Source of the DNA: Citreimonas salinaria
GTDB taxonomy: Bacteria > Pseudomonadota > Alphaproteobacteria > Rhodobacterales > Rhodobacteraceae
Assembly (NCBI RefSeq): GCF_900107235.1
Contig: NZ_FNPF01000012.1
Coordinates: forward strand, 56,911 to 120,910
DNA: 64,000 nt
Direction: 5' to 3'
A program made the position numbers and the translations under genes. Below the pieces are notes generated by a model. It had not been told where the DNA came from. It searched no databases and saw nothing but the letters and a program-made list of their open reading frames with translations. This document shows positions 34,403-46,516 of the stretch, piece by piece (the first letter of the stretch is position 1; the number at the start of each line of letters is the position of its first letter).

Positions 34403-35749
34403 TTGCGCATCAGATTGAGATACTGGACCGGCCTGTTCGTCGTCGTGGTCGTCGGGATCGGCGTGGCACGCTGGCAAGGTGACGACGTGCCGGTGGACGG
34501 GGCCGAAGATGGCGCCGCGTCCGTGGCGAGCGGCGTCGATCCGCATGACGCGCCGGGGCCGGTCCTGGATGCCGGGCCGGACATCGCCCCGGATGCAGTC
34601 GTCGCCCGGCCGGAAGCCGTCCCCGAAGCAACGCCGGAACCGGATGCGGACGGCGGGCCCGTGACCCGCTGGTCCCGCGTCGTCGGCCCGGGCGAAAGCC
34701 TTGCCGCGCTGCTGGCCGAGGCGGGGCTGGACCCGGTCACGCGGCGCCAGGTATCGCAGGCGCTGGGCGAGGAATTCGAGCTTAGGCGCCTGCAGCCGGG
34801 CCATGCCCTGGCGCTGGAGCTTGGCGCGGACGGATCGCCGCGCAGGGCCGAGCTGGAGATCGACGACGGCGTGCGCATCCGGGCGCTGTTCGGCGACGCG
34901 CCTTCGGTGCGGGTGGTGCCGCCCGACCTGGACTCGGTGCGTCTGGCGGGCGCGGCGGAAATCGGGTCCTCGATCTACGCGGCGCTGGAGACGGCGGGCA
35001 TTCCCACGCGCTTTGCCACAGACCTGGAACTGGTCCTTGCCGGAACGCTGGACCTGCGCCGCGTGCTGGCGGGCGGCGAGCGCCTGCGCGTCGCGTGGCG
35101 CGAGAACCGGCTGGAGGACCGCGCGATCGGCGAGCCGCTGATCGACTTCGCGCAGCTGGATCTCGGCGGCGACCGCTACGAGGTGCTCTGGCCCGGCGCG
35201 CGGTCCCTGCGCACCCGGATCTACAAAAACGGCGTGCTGCTGCGGACATTCGACCAGCCGATCGCCGGCGCGCGGCTGAGCTCGGCCTTCGGGCCGCGCA
35301 AGCACCCGATCCACAACATCGTGCGGATGCACAGCGGCGTGGATTTCGAGGCGCCGCTGGGCGCGGACGTGCTGGCGACGCAGGCGGGCCGGATCGTCTA
35401 CATGGGCAAGAAGAGCGGCTACGGCCTGATGGTCGAGATCGACCACGGCGGCGGCGTGCACACCCTCTACGCGCATCTGAGCGAGACGAACGACGCGCTG
35501 CGGGACGGGCAGCGCGTGGCCGCCGGCGACGCGGTCGGGCGCGTGGGCTCGACCGGGACGTCGACGGCGCCGCACCTGCATTACGAGATCGTCGTCGACG
35601 GGAAGCCCGTGCAGCCGCTGACCGACGAACGGCTGCTTGGCGCCGACGCGTCCGAGACCGCGTCGGCGCTGGCCGAACTCGAGCAGGCGCGGCAGGACGT
35701 CCGCCTGCTGGCCCGGGACGCCCCCGGAGCGGCCGGCAACGAAGGCTGA
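34403..35749 (+). CDS. M23 (LytM-type) peptidase, membrane-anchored
   Basis: 448 residues if the TTG at 34403 (GGGCGGCGGA before it) is the start; a GTG at 34208 in frame is an alternative. One N-terminal membrane helix (about 8-22) leads to an acidic Ala/Pro linker, a region with an OapA/LysM-like opening (VVGPGESLAALLAEAGLD), and a C-terminal M23 domain. The zinc ligands are seen in H-S-G-V-D-F (H-x3-D) and H-L-H-Y-E (H-x-H). It is a periplasmic peptidoglycan endopeptidase. It is divergent from the Hen1-like gene and converges with otsA. Confidence 0.85.
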   Translation: MRIRLRYWTGLFVVVVVGIGVARWQGDDVPVDGAEDGAASVASGVDPHDAPGPVLDAGPDIAPDAVVARPEAVPEATPEPDADGGPVTRWSRVVGPGESLAALLAEAGLDPVTRRQVSQALGEEFELRRLQPGHALALELGADGSPRRAELEIDDGVRIRALFGDAPSVRVVPPDLDSVRLAGAAEIGSSIYAALETAGIPTRFATDLELVLAGTLDLRRVLAGGERLRVAWRENRLEDRAIGEPLIDFAQLDLGGDRYEVLWPGARSLRTRIYKNGVLLRTFDQPIAGARLSSAFGPRKHPIHNIVRMHSGVDFEAPLGADVLATQAGRIVYMGKKSGYGLMVEIDHGGGVHTLYAHLSETNDALRDGQRVAAGDAVGRVGSTGTSTAPHLHYEIVVDGKPVQPLTDERLLGADASETASALAELEQARQDVRLLARDAPGAAGNEG

Positions 35750-35788
35750 CGCCCGCCGCCGCGCGCCGGGCCGCGGCCCGGCACATGC

Positions 35789-37168
35789 CTAGCCCGGCAT
35801 GCCGTCGCGCCTTTCGACGCGGTTCAGGCAGTCGAGGAAGCTTGCGCCCCAGTCGAAGATGTCGGTGTCTTGGACGACCTGCAGCAGTGCCTCGTGGCGG
35901 GCGCGCCGCTCGTCGAGGGGCATCATGAAGGCCCGTTCGATCGCGTCCGCGACCTCTTCGGCGTCGTGGGGGTTCACGATCAGCGCCTCGGTCATCTGCT
36001 CGGCGGCGCCGGCGGATTGCGACAGGATCAGCACGCCGGGATCCTCGGGGTCCTGCGCCGCGACGAATTCCTTCGCCACCAGGTTCATCCCGTCGGCCAG
36101 CGGGGTCACCAGCGCGATGTCCGCCTGCCGGTAGAGGGGGGCCAGCGTCTCGCGCGGGACGGCGCGTTCGATCAGGCGGATCGGCGTCCAGTCCAGTTCC
36201 GAATACTGGCCGTTGAGACGCCCGACCAGGCTTTCCACCTCGTGCGCGATGGCTTGGTAGGCCGGCACCGTCTCTCGGGACGGGGGCGTGATCTGAAGCA
36301 GCGTCGCGCGCGGGGAATCGGGCTTGCGTTTTTCCAGCCACGTGCCGAACCCCCGCACCCGGTTGGGGATGCCCTTCGAGTAGTCCAGCCGGTCGACGCC
36401 GAGGATGAGCCGTGCGTCGGCGCGGATATGCGCCGGGTCGTGCGTGAGCGGCTTTTCGGCGAGGGCCTTGAAGGCCTTGCCGTCGATGCCGATCGGAAAG
36501 GACCGGACCTGGAAGGCGTCGCCGTCGAACTTCACGCGGCCGTTGAGCATCAGTTCGCCGGAGGGCTGCGTGCGGTAGCTTTCGAGGCACCGCGCCACGT
36601 CCGCCTGGGTCTGAAGCCCGACCAGATCGTAGGCCGCCAGCCAGAAGTAGAACTGGTCGCGTTCGGGCAGGGCCTCGATGTCGTGAAGGTTCGGGAAGGG
36701 GATGTGCAGGAACAGGCCGACCCGCGCCGTCACGCCCAGCTTGCGCAGCTCCAGGGCGATCGGCAGGAAATGGTAGTCGTGGACCCAGATCGTGTCCTCG
36801 GGTTCGACGATCTGCGCCAGCATCCGCGCGACGCGGGCGTTCACGCCGGCGTAGCTGTCGGCGTATTGACGGTCGAGCGCGAGGAGATCGGTGCGGTGGT
36901 GGCAAAGCGGCCAGAGGACCGAGTTGGCGTAGCCGAGGTAGAACTCCTCGTGCTCGGCCTCGGTCAGGTCGAAGACGGCCTTGTCGTATCCCTCGCCGCC
37001 CTCGATGGGCCGCAGCGTCTCGGACGGCACCTCGACGAATTCGTCGGCCGACCCGATCCAGAGACCGCCGCGCGCCGCCAGCAATTCATGGATCGCGACC
37101 ACGAGCCCGCCCGAGGGCGGCCCGCCGGTCGGGATGCGGTTGGACAGAACGATCAAGCGGCCCGTCAT
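35789..37168 (-). CDS. otsA: Trehalose-6-phosphate synthase OtsA
   Basis: 459 residues, GT20. It makes trehalose 6-phosphate from UDP-glucose and glucose 6-phosphate. Signature parts: LIVLSNRIP, the SGGLVVAIHELL loop, WVHDYHFLPIALELR, LFLHIPFPN, GVDRLDYSKGIPNR (catalytic Arg and Lys), and TPLADGMNLVAKEFVAAQ. Length is normal. It overlaps otsB by four bases (37165-37168); a GGAGG ribosome site lies within otsB. Trehalose is an osmotic and desiccation protectant. Confidence 0.95.
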   Translation of the reverse strand: MTGRLIVLSNRIPTGGPPSGGLVVAIHELLAARGGLWIGSADEFVEVPSETLRPIEGGEGYDKAVFDLTEAEHEEFYLGYANSVLWPLCHHRTDLLALDRQYADSYAGVNARVARMLAQIVEPEDTIWVHDYHFLPIALELRKLGVTARVGLFLHIPFPNLHDIEALPERDQFYFWLAAYDLVGLQTQADVARCLESYRTQPSGELMLNGRVKFDGDAFQVRSFPIGIDGKAFKALAEKPLTHDPAHIRADARLILGVDRLDYSKGIPNRVRGFGTWLEKRKPDSPRATLLQITPPSRETVPAYQAIAHEVESLVGRLNGQYSELDWTPIRLIERAVPRETLAPLYRQADIALVTPLADGMNLVAKEFVAAQDPEDPGVLILSQSAGAAEQMTEALIVNPHDAEEVADAIERAFMMPLDERRARHEALLQVVQDTDIFDWGASFLDCLNRVERRDGMPG

Positions 37169-37917
37169 GAAGTACCCTCCGTTTTCTCGACCCAGTTCCG
37201 CAGCAGCGCATGGACGTCCTCGACCCCGCCGAGACGGAACTTCGCGACGGTGTCGCCGTCGCCCACCTTGATCCCGTAGCCGCCGGCGGCACCCGCCGCG
37301 TGGAACATGTCCTCGTCCGTGCGGTCGTCTCCGATGGCGATCGGAGTCCGTTCGTGCCAGCCTTCCATCAGGTCCACAACCGCGCGCTTCTTCGACACGG
37401 TCTCGGGCATCAGCTCGAGCGCCATCTTCGACGGACGCACCACGAAACCCGGCATGACCTGCGACAGGGCGGCGAGGATGCCGGCACAGGCGTCCTCGTG
37501 CTCGGGCGCCTGGCGGTAATGCAGGACGAGCGAGACGGGCTTCTCCTCGAGCAGCACGCCGTCGTGGTGCCGGACCCATGCCCGAAGCATGTCGCGGCTG
37601 GCCTTGAAGGCGGTGGTATCGCCTTCGGCCGCGGTCGCGTAGGCTCCGTCCACCCGCGACTCGGCGCCGTGAGAGCCGACGAGGATGCCGGAATAGGTCG
37701 GCAGGAAGCCTTCGAGTTGCGCGATGCTGCGGCCGGACACGATGGCGGCACGGCCCTTCGTGCGGTCGTGGATTTCACTCAACACATCCTCGAGCCCCGG
37801 GGCGACCTTCACCGCGTCGGGGCGGGGCGCGATGCCGACGAGGGTGCCGTCGAAGTCGAGAAACAGCGCGGTCCGGCCTAGGTCGGGCAGGTCCGACGCG
37901 TCCGGGCCGCGGTTCAT
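37165..37917 (-). CDS. otsB: Trehalose-6-phosphate phosphatase OtsB
   Basis: 250 residues, HAD superfamily. Motif I LFLDFDGTLVGIAP (nucleophile Asp), motif II IVSGRS, a Lys-bearing cap segment, and motif IV AIGDDRTDEDMF. It removes phosphate from trehalose 6-phosphate. Transcribed otsB then otsA as one unit. otsBA belongs to the EcfG regulon in several alphaproteobacteria. Upstream (38052-38028) there is only a degenerate match (GGAAC-N16/17-GGCT or GCTT), so control here is unproven. Confidence 0.93.
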   Translation of the reverse strand: MNRGPDASDLPDLGRTALFLDFDGTLVGIAPRPDAVKVAPGLEDVLSEIHDRTKGRAAIVSGRSIAQLEGFLPTYSGILVGSHGAESRVDGAYATAAEGDTTAFKASRDMLRAWVRHHDGVLLEEKPVSLVLHYRQAPEHEDACAGILAALSQVMPGFVVRPSKMALELMPETVSKKRAVVDLMEGWHERTPIAIGDDRTDEDMFHAAGAAGGYGIKVGDGDTVAKFRLGGVEDVHALLRNWVEKTEGTS

Positions 37918-38316
37918 GTCGTTGTCGGGAATGGTCCTTCTCCTTCAAATGGTCGGCGTGGACGCCCCGGAAGCGCGCCGCGCCTCCGGGCGCTGCGCCT
38001 GCGGCATCCGCCTCATCTGCATGAATAAGCCGGCGACCCATCGTGCCGTTCCACGAAAAGCCCCCGCGCGTGCGCAGGCGACGGCCGCGCGCGTCGCGTC
38101 GCCGGCCGGGTTCGAAGGTCGTCCCGGCGCGGGCGCGCCGCCGCGAGGCGGAGGGAGCCGTTGCGATGTCCCATGCCCGCCTGCGGTCCTCGCGGAGCGC
38201 GGAGTCTCATGGCCCCTGGACCGGCGGGGGCGAGGCGCGGGCCCGGCCGGTCGGCCGGGGGAGGTCCGTCATGCAGCGGGGCGCGCCTGCGCCCGTGCCG
38301 TCCCCGGCTGGAAGGC
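37918..38316. other. 400-base intergenic region upstream of otsB
   Basis: The region includes an AT-richer dip (ATCTGCATGAATAAG at about 38014-38029) that could hold the otsB promoter, then ~250 bases of very high GC. No protein-like frame was found. Confidence 0.4.
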
Positions 38317-38499
38317 TCAGTCGCGCCACGCCGGTTCTTTCTGCTGCTCGTGATCGCGGAAGGCCTTCTTCAGCGCGCCCAGCACCTCGGCGGCGGTTTC
38401 GAACACCGCCTTCAACGGGGTTCGTCCATCGCCCTCGCCGCGACGACTTTCTCGCGCGCGGAACGCAGCGTCAGGAGGGGGCGGCGCGATGACCGACAT
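38317..38499 (-). CDS. Possible small protein
   Basis: 60 residues from an ATG at 38499, in the direction opposite to the clpK gene. The second half, TPLKAVFETAAEVLGALKKAFRDHEQQKEPAWRD, reads as a plausible amphipathic helix, and the frame is open with biased codons. The ribosome site is weak (GGGCGGCA). I do not know a family. Confidence 0.35.
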   Translation of the reverse strand: MSVIAPPPPDAAFRARESRRGEGDGRTPLKAVFETAAEVLGALKKAFRDHEQQKEPAWRD

Positions 38500-38611
38500 T
38501 GCCGCCCGGGTGCGGCGCCCCGAGGGCGGGGCCGCTTGATCTAGAGCAAGGCGCGCGCGGAAAGCCCGTCGTACATTGAAGCCAACTTTTGACCAGTAAA
38601 GGGCAAAAAGT

Positions 38612-41506
<2,895 letters not shown>

Positions 41507-41516
41507 ACCATCACCA

Positions 41517-41552
41517 TGGCCGGCCGCGCGCTTTGCGGCGCGGGGCCGGCCA
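41517..41552 (+). terminator. Stem-loop after clpK
   Basis: TGGCCGGCC (41517-41525) pairs with GGCCGGCCA (41544-41552), with more GCGC pairing inside. It starts 10 bases after the stop and has no T-run. The rest of the interval to 41813 shows nothing I can identify. Confidence 0.55.
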
Positions 41553-41813
41553 GCAACGCAGAACAAAGCCAAAGATCAATCGCAACAGCTTTTTGGTAAA
41601 TCCGATTCCGTTGGTCGACGCCGTGGCCCCGAGGTCATCGAGGAAGAAGCTCGTCCTGCCAAGGCGTCGTCGGGGCGTCGCACACCGCGCGGCAACCGGA
41701 TCGACAAGAAGTATCTCGCACTGCCGCTCAAGCCTCGCCCATGCATGGTGGCGTGCGCGTGGACGCTGCCTCGGACCAAAGCGGGCCCCGAGGTTGTGGT
41801 GTTCAGGTCGGTC

Positions 41814-42398
41814 TCAATGCGCATGGGGATTCTTCCCCGTCGCCAGCGCGAGGTGATGCGTCTGATGATGCATGCCGACCGTCATCACGCCAATGAACCC
41901 GAGCGCCCTGATACGCTCAGGATCGGCGCCGGTCACGACCAGCGCGGCGCCGCCGGGGATACCGGCTGCCTGCATGGTCCAACCCTCGACACCGTCCATC
42001 GTCGCTGCGTGGGCCGGGACCATGGCGCGGATCGACCCGGTCACGGCGGCGTCTTCTGACGTCGCTTCGAAGCGGGCGCCGCCTTCGACCTCCTCGACGG
42101 CGACGCGGGCCCGGAGCGTCACGTTGTCCATTTCGATCAGGTGCTGACGCACCGCCTCGATGTCGACGCGGCTCCAGTCCGTCGCGGGATCCGCCATCAG
42201 TTGCGAGACGATCTCCTGTATCGCGGCGAAGGCGGATTGCCCGCCCTCCACGAGGTCGGCACGACCTGGCTCGGCGCGCGCCCCGTGATCCTGGTGGGAC
42301 ATGCCGGGCATGGTGTGCATCCCGTCGTGCTGGGCGTCCTGCGCCAGCACGAGGCCGGGCGACGCAAGAAGGGCCAAGGGAAACGCAAATCGGATCAT
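41814..42398 (-). CDS. His/Met-rich periplasmic protein
   Basis: 194 residues from the ATG at 42398, preceded by GGAGGTATC. Signal peptide 1-19 (GLVLA-Q). It then has a metal-binding-like stretch, D-G-M-H-T-M-P-G-M-S-H-Q-D-H-G, and another His/Met cluster at the C-terminus (VGMHHQTHHLALATGKNPHAH). The middle is a plain alpha/beta region without known motifs. Such His/Met clusters usually bind copper or another soft metal. It is 67 bases after an MFS gene of the ArsR-linked cluster, so a metal or metalloid role is plausible but unproven. Confidence 0.7.
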   Translation of the reverse strand: MIRFAFPLALLASPGLVLAQDAQHDGMHTMPGMSHQDHGARAEPGRADLVEGGQSAFAAIQEIVSQLMADPATDWSRVDIEAVRQHLIEMDNVTLRARVAVEEVEGGARFEATSEDAAVTGSIRAMVPAHAATMDGVEGWTMQAAGIPGGAALVVTGADPERIRALGFIGVMTVGMHHQTHHLALATGKNPHAH

Positions 42399-42465
42399 GA
42401 TACCTCCGGTAGAGTGCTGCCGCATTGTCGCACGCATCCGCCGTTCGCGCCAAGCGCGCGGGGCG

Positions 42466-43776
42466 TCACGCACGGGCGGGCTCGGGCGCCGGGGCCGGGT
42501 TGAGTCGCGGGTGCGTTTCCTCGGTCAGCCAGAACAACAGGCCGCCGGAGACGAACATGGAGATCGCGACGAACCAGAAGGCGGCCTCGGCCGCGCCCGT
42601 CAGCGTGGCCGCCAGCCCGAGGCCGAGCGCGCCGATCGCGTAGCCGAGGTCGCGCCAGAAGCGGTAGATGCCGATGGCCGAGCCGCGCCAGGCGGGCGGC
42701 GTGATGTCGGCGACCGCCGCCGAGAGGTTCGGATAGAGCAGCGCCATGCCGAAGCCCGCCACCCCGGCCGAGACCGACCACCAGAGCGCACCCGTACCCA
42801 TGACCACCATCGCCACGCCCGCGCCGCAGATCCACATGCCCAGCACGTTGGGCCAGAAGCGGCCGACATGGTCCGACAGCCGCCCCGTAAAGAGCTGCGA
42901 GCCGCCCCAGACGAAACCATAGACGCCGACGATCCAGCCGACCTCGGTCAGGCTGGCGCCCCGGCTGACCAGGAAGACGGGGAACAGCGCCCAGACCAGC
43001 GCATCGACGAACTTCTCGACCAGCCCCGCCTGGGAGATCGCGAAGAGGCGCCGGTCGCGCCAGCTCATCAGCGCGAAGACCTCGCCCGTGGTGGGATGCT
43101 CGGAGACGCCCGGCGGGTAGCGCGGCAGGGTCTTCGGCGGTGCCGCCTTGTGCGCCGCCGTCTCGGCCCTGGCCCAGCGCAGCGTGTCCCTGACCCAGAC
43201 CACGGTGAGCAACAGCGCCAGCAGGACCACGGCCATGCCGAAGACAAGAAGCCCCGTGCGCGCGCCCAGGGCTTCGGCGGCATAGGCGGTCAGGATGCCC
43301 GCGACCGCGACTCCCCCGTAGCCGGAGAACTCGTTGAGCCCCATCGTGAACCCGCGTTCCTCGGCCCGGGTGAGGTCGAGCTTCGCGGTCTGGGTCATCG
43401 ACCAGCAGAGGCCCTGGTTGACGCCCAGCAGCACGGTCGCCGCCACGATCCAGTTCCAGTCCGGCGCGTACCAGATCATCACCGGGATCGGCAGTGCCAC
43501 GACCCAGCCCCAGAAGAGCACCCGCTTGCGTCCGATGCGTTCCGACCAGCGCCCGGCGACGAAGTTCATCACCGCCTTCACCGCGCCAAAGGCCACCACG
43601 AACGAGGCGAGCAGGAGGAACGAGCCGCGCTCGAGCCCGAACTCGCTTTCGGCCAGCGCCGGGACCACCGTTCGGGTCATCCCGATGGCGAAGCCGACCA
43701 GCATCACCTGGATCAGCTGGTGCGAGACCTGTCCCAGGTTCTCGCGGATGCCGTGCTGAAGATTGCTGGCGGTCAC
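42466..43776 (-). CDS. MFS transporter next to a broken ArsR gene
   Basis: 436 residues if the GTG at 43776 is used (GAAGGAG eight bases upstream); a TTG at 43839 in frame would overlap the operator palindrome and is unlikely. Twelve membrane helices are predicted, with the loop 2-3 motif in GRWSERIGRKRVLF. Its gene is divergent from the ArsR remnant, with a perfect operator between them, so it was probably ArsR-controlled. Metal or metalloid efflux is the likely theme; substrate unknown. Confidence 0.82.
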   Translation of the reverse strand: MTASNLQHGIRENLGQVSHQLIQVMLVGFAIGMTRTVVPALAESEFGLERGSFLLLASFVVAFGAVKAVMNFVAGRWSERIGRKRVLFWGWVVALPIPVMIWYAPDWNWIVAATVLLGVNQGLCWSMTQTAKLDLTRAEERGFTMGLNEFSGYGGVAVAGILTAYAAEALGARTGLLVFGMAVVLLALLLTVVWVRDTLRWARAETAAHKAAPPKTLPRYPPGVSEHPTTGEVFALMSWRDRRLFAISQAGLVEKFVDALVWALFPVFLVSRGASLTEVGWIVGVYGFVWGGSQLFTGRLSDHVGRFWPNVLGMWICGAGVAMVVMGTGALWWSVSAGVAGFGMALLYPNLSAAVADITPPAWRGSAIGIYRFWRDLGYAIGALGLGLAATLTGAAEAAFWFVAISMFVSGGLLFWLTEETHPRLNPAPAPEPARA

Positions 43777-43832
43777 TCGGCGGGCTCCTTCGTGCCGGCC
43801 CCGGGGCTTGAGGGAAGCGCTGGTCTCGCTCT

Positions 43833-43854
43833 CATTCAAGTTAACGCTTGAATG
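43833..43854. promoter_or_regulatory. ArsR/SmtB-type operator
   Basis: CATTCAAG (43833-43840), TTAACG, CTTGAATG (43847-43854): perfect 8-base arms with a 6-base spacer, as in ArsR-family operators. It covers the start of the broken ArsR gene and the promoter region of the divergent MFS gene. Confidence 0.7.
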
Positions 43855-44156
43855 ACCTCCGTCCGGAGAAGTCCAGCGTCAACCAGCCCGAAGGCCGCAC
43901 TTATCGAGGAATACGCGCTCGTCGCGCGCGCCCTGTCGGCTCCGGCGCGGCTGTCGTTTCTCGAACAACTGGCGCAACGAGAGCGTGGCGTGGAGGTACT
44001 GGCGGAGAAGACCGGTCTGACGATCGCCAACTGCTGGCAGCATCTGTAGCAGCTTCGCCGCGCGGGCCTCGTCACCAGCCGCCGCGACGCCAAGGCGGTG
44101 ATCTATGGCTGACGGACGCGAAGACGCTTCAGCTGATGGACCTTCTGCGTATCGAC
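43852..44156 (+). pseudogene. Broken ArsR-family regulator
   Basis: The first 65 codons encode a normal ArsR helix-turn-helix start (ALVARALSAPARLSFLEQLAQ, then VEVLAEKTGLTIANCWQHL). A TAG at 44047 then ends the frame where the family has QHLQQLR. The rest follows after the stop (QLRRAGLVTSRRDAKAVIYG). One further frame change gives LTDAKTLQLMDLLRI. One nonsense and one frameshift mutation thus inactivate it. Its operator is still perfect. Confidence 0.8.
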
Positions 44157-44192
44157 GCGGGCCGAAGTCCGCGGACTTGGAAGCCTTTCGGG

Positions 44193-45353
44193 CTAACCGC
44201 GCTTCAGGATCAAGAGCGCGATCATTGCGCCCAGTCCGGTACCTGCCGTCAGCCAGATCGCCGAGACGCCCCAGGCCGTCAGCGCGGCGCCGAAGACGAG
44301 TGGCGCCGCTGCCTGAAGGATGCGGGCGGGCGCATTGAGCCAGCCGATCCGCCGCCCGTAGCCTGCCGCGCCGAACAGCGCCAGCGGCAGCGTTCCCTTC
44401 GCGATCGTCAGGATCCCGTTGCCTGCTCCGTGCAGCAGGGCGAAGGCGTAGGCGGCGGGGCCCCCGACCGTCACCAGCGCCACGGCCGCGACCGGATGCG
44501 CGGCCGCCGCCACGCGGGTCGAGACGAGCGGGTGAAACCGGCGCAGTAGGCCGAATTCCAGCAACCGTGCCACGACCTGCGCCGGGCCGATCAGCGCGCC
44601 TGCCGCGATGGCGACGGCCGTGCTGGCCCCGGCGGCCTGGAGCAGCCCCGGCAGGTGCGCGGCCATCGCGGTCGAGTTGAACCAGCTCGCCGCGAAGACG
44701 AAGGCGAGCAGCCAGAGCGCGAGGCGCGATGGCGGCGGGCCGTCCTCGGGCACGGTGCCCGGCACGGTGATCGGTTTCGTGCCCCTGGGGAGGCAGGCGT
44801 TGAGCGGCAGGGCGAGGAAGAGGTGGATCAGCGCCCAGCAAAGGCACGCCTCGCGCCAGCCCCAGGTCGCCATCATCAGCCCGGAAAGCGGCCAGCCGAC
44901 CGTGCTGGCGAACCCGGCGATCAGGGTGATGCCGGTGATGGGCCCGCGCGCGTCCTTGCCATAGATTCCCGCAAGCGTGGCGAAACCGGCCTCGTAAAGC
45001 CCGATCCCCATGCCGAGCCCGATCACTGCCCAGCCTGCGAACAGGACCCAGGGCGTCGTTGCCGCCGCCAGCAGGCCCAGGCCCGCCGCGAAGACGAGGT
45101 TGGACAGCATCAGCACGCCCCGCCCGCCAAACCCGTCGATCCGCGCCCCGGCCCAGGGGCCGACCATGGCCGAGACCACCATCGCCATGGAGAATGCGCC
45201 GAAGACCCAGACCGGTGACAGGCCGAGGGCCTCGGCCATGGGACCGGCCAGAACCGCGGGGATGTAGTAGCTGGAGGCCCAGCTGACGGTGAGGGATGAG
45301 CCGAGGGCGGCGACGATCAGGCCACGTCTCTCGGGAGGCAGTCTTGGGATCAT
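44193..45353 (-). CDS. MFS transporter in the ArsR-ArsP operon
   Basis: 386 residues and about 12 helices. It starts SSLTVSWASSYYIPAVLAGPMAEALG, with GPWAGARIDGFGGRGVL as loop 2-3 motif. It follows the ArsP-like permease by 55 bases and shares its strand, so they likely form an operon with the intact ArsR (order arsR, permease, MFS). Substrate unknown; an organoarsenical or oxyanion is possible from context only. The C-terminal residues (LLILKRG) end just beyond the ArsR pseudogene. Confidence 0.82.
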   Translation of the reverse strand: MIPRLPPERRGLIVAALGSSLTVSWASSYYIPAVLAGPMAEALGLSPVWVFGAFSMAMVVSAMVGPWAGARIDGFGGRGVLMLSNLVFAAGLGLLAAATTPWVLFAGWAVIGLGMGIGLYEAGFATLAGIYGKDARGPITGITLIAGFASTVGWPLSGLMMATWGWREACLCWALIHLFLALPLNACLPRGTKPITVPGTVPEDGPPPSRLALWLLAFVFAASWFNSTAMAAHLPGLLQAAGASTAVAIAAGALIGPAQVVARLLEFGLLRRFHPLVSTRVAAAAHPVAAVALVTVGGPAAYAFALLHGAGNGILTIAKGTLPLALFGAAGYGRRIGWLNAPARILQAAAPLVFGAALTAWGVSAIWLTAGTGLGAMIALLILKRG

Positions 45354-45408
45354 GACGTGCGTTCGATCGGGAAAGGCGCGGCGAGACGACGGGCTTCACC
45401 GCGATCAT

Positions 45409-46461
45409 TCATGCCATGGAAGTCCAGAGCTGGAACAGCAGCCCCGATGCGAAGGCGCCGGTCAGCGACAGGCCGATGTAGACCGCGAAGACCTGTGGCC
45501 GCGCCAGCGCCCAGACCGCCATGGCCGCCGGGATCGAGGTGACGCCACCGGCGACAAGGAAGGCCATCCCCGCGCCCGGCGCCATGCCCTGATCGAGCAG
45601 ACCGCCGACCAGCGGCAGGGCCGCGTAGCCGTTGAGGTAGGCGGGAACCCCGACCAGCGTCGCGGTGAGGATGGGCAGCAGGCCCTCGCCGCCCAGCGTC
45701 GCGGTCACGGTCTCGGCCGGGATCCAGGCCAGCATCAGGCTTTCGAGGATGAAGGCGAGCGTCAGCCACTTGGCGAGGAACAGCGTGGTGCTCAGCGCCG
45801 TCTTGCCGAACTTCGCCCGCCGGTCGGCATCTGCCCAGAAGCGCCAGACCACGGGCTTCGGCGCGCGGATCTTGGCGCCGCCGCAACCGCCGTTGCCGAT
45901 CCCGTCGCGCAGCGGATCGGCGAAGGCGCCGCCCTTCATCATCAGGTGCACCACGGTCCCGCCGAACACGCCCAGCCCGATGGCGGCGACCGTCTTGGCC
46001 ACCGCGAATTCGAGATCGAGCACGCCCGTCGTCAGCACGAACATCGACGGGTCCATGATCGGCGAGGCCAGCCAGAAGGCCATCACCGCCGAGAGCGGCA
46101 CCCCCATCGCCAGCAGCGCCGCGATCAGCGGGATCACCCCGCAGGAGCAGAAGGGCGAGAGGCCCCCCGCCAGCGCGCCCAGCCCGATCATCAGCAGCGG
46201 TGCGCCGGTGAAGGCCTTGGCGATCAGGTTGTCGGCCCCCGTCGCCCCCGCCCAGGCGGCGATGGCGATGGACAGGATCAGGAAGGGCGCGGTCTTGAGC
46301 AGCGCGTTGCCCGCGAAAAGCGCGCTTTCCGCGGCCTGGGGCGTGTCGAACACCGCCAGCGCCGCAAGGATCGCGGCGGAGGCGAGCCAGACCCGCTGGT
46401 CCCGCCACAGATGGCGCAGCGTCGCCCGGAGGCCCGGTGTCGCAAGGGCTGTGTCGGTCAT
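45409..46461 (-). CDS. ArsP/DUF318-family permease
   Basis: 350 residues from the ATG at 46461. It has eight to ten membrane helices and belongs to the COG0701 permease family. The key motif S-P-F-C-S-C-G-V-I-P-L is present, as in ArsP, which expels trivalent methyl- and aromatic arsenicals. A second conserved stretch is ASPIMDPSMFVLTTGVL, and a GNGGCGGAK cytosolic loop adds one more Cys. It is located 55 bases after arsR. Other DUF318 members have unknown substrates, so arsenical efflux is an inference. Confidence 0.82.
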   Translation of the reverse strand: MTDTALATPGLRATLRHLWRDQRVWLASAAILAALAVFDTPQAAESALFAGNALLKTAPFLILSIAIAAWAGATGADNLIAKAFTGAPLLMIGLGALAGGLSPFCSCGVIPLIAALLAMGVPLSAVMAFWLASPIMDPSMFVLTTGVLDLEFAVAKTVAAIGLGVFGGTVVHLMMKGGAFADPLRDGIGNGGCGGAKIRAPKPVVWRFWADADRRAKFGKTALSTTLFLAKWLTLAFILESLMLAWIPAETVTATLGGEGLLPILTATLVGVPAYLNGYAALPLVGGLLDQGMAPGAGMAFLVAGGVTSIPAAMAVWALARPQVFAVYIGLSLTGAFASGLLFQLWTSMA

Positions 46462-46516
46462 CACCAAATCCCCGGAATTGCAGTTGTTTCGGGGCAAGAA
46501 AAACGTCGCGCGCGTG

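Noticed and set aside
38028..38052. Possible EcfG promoter for otsB
   Set aside because: GGAAC is present but the -10 reads GGCT or GCTT at the allowed spacings, not GTT.
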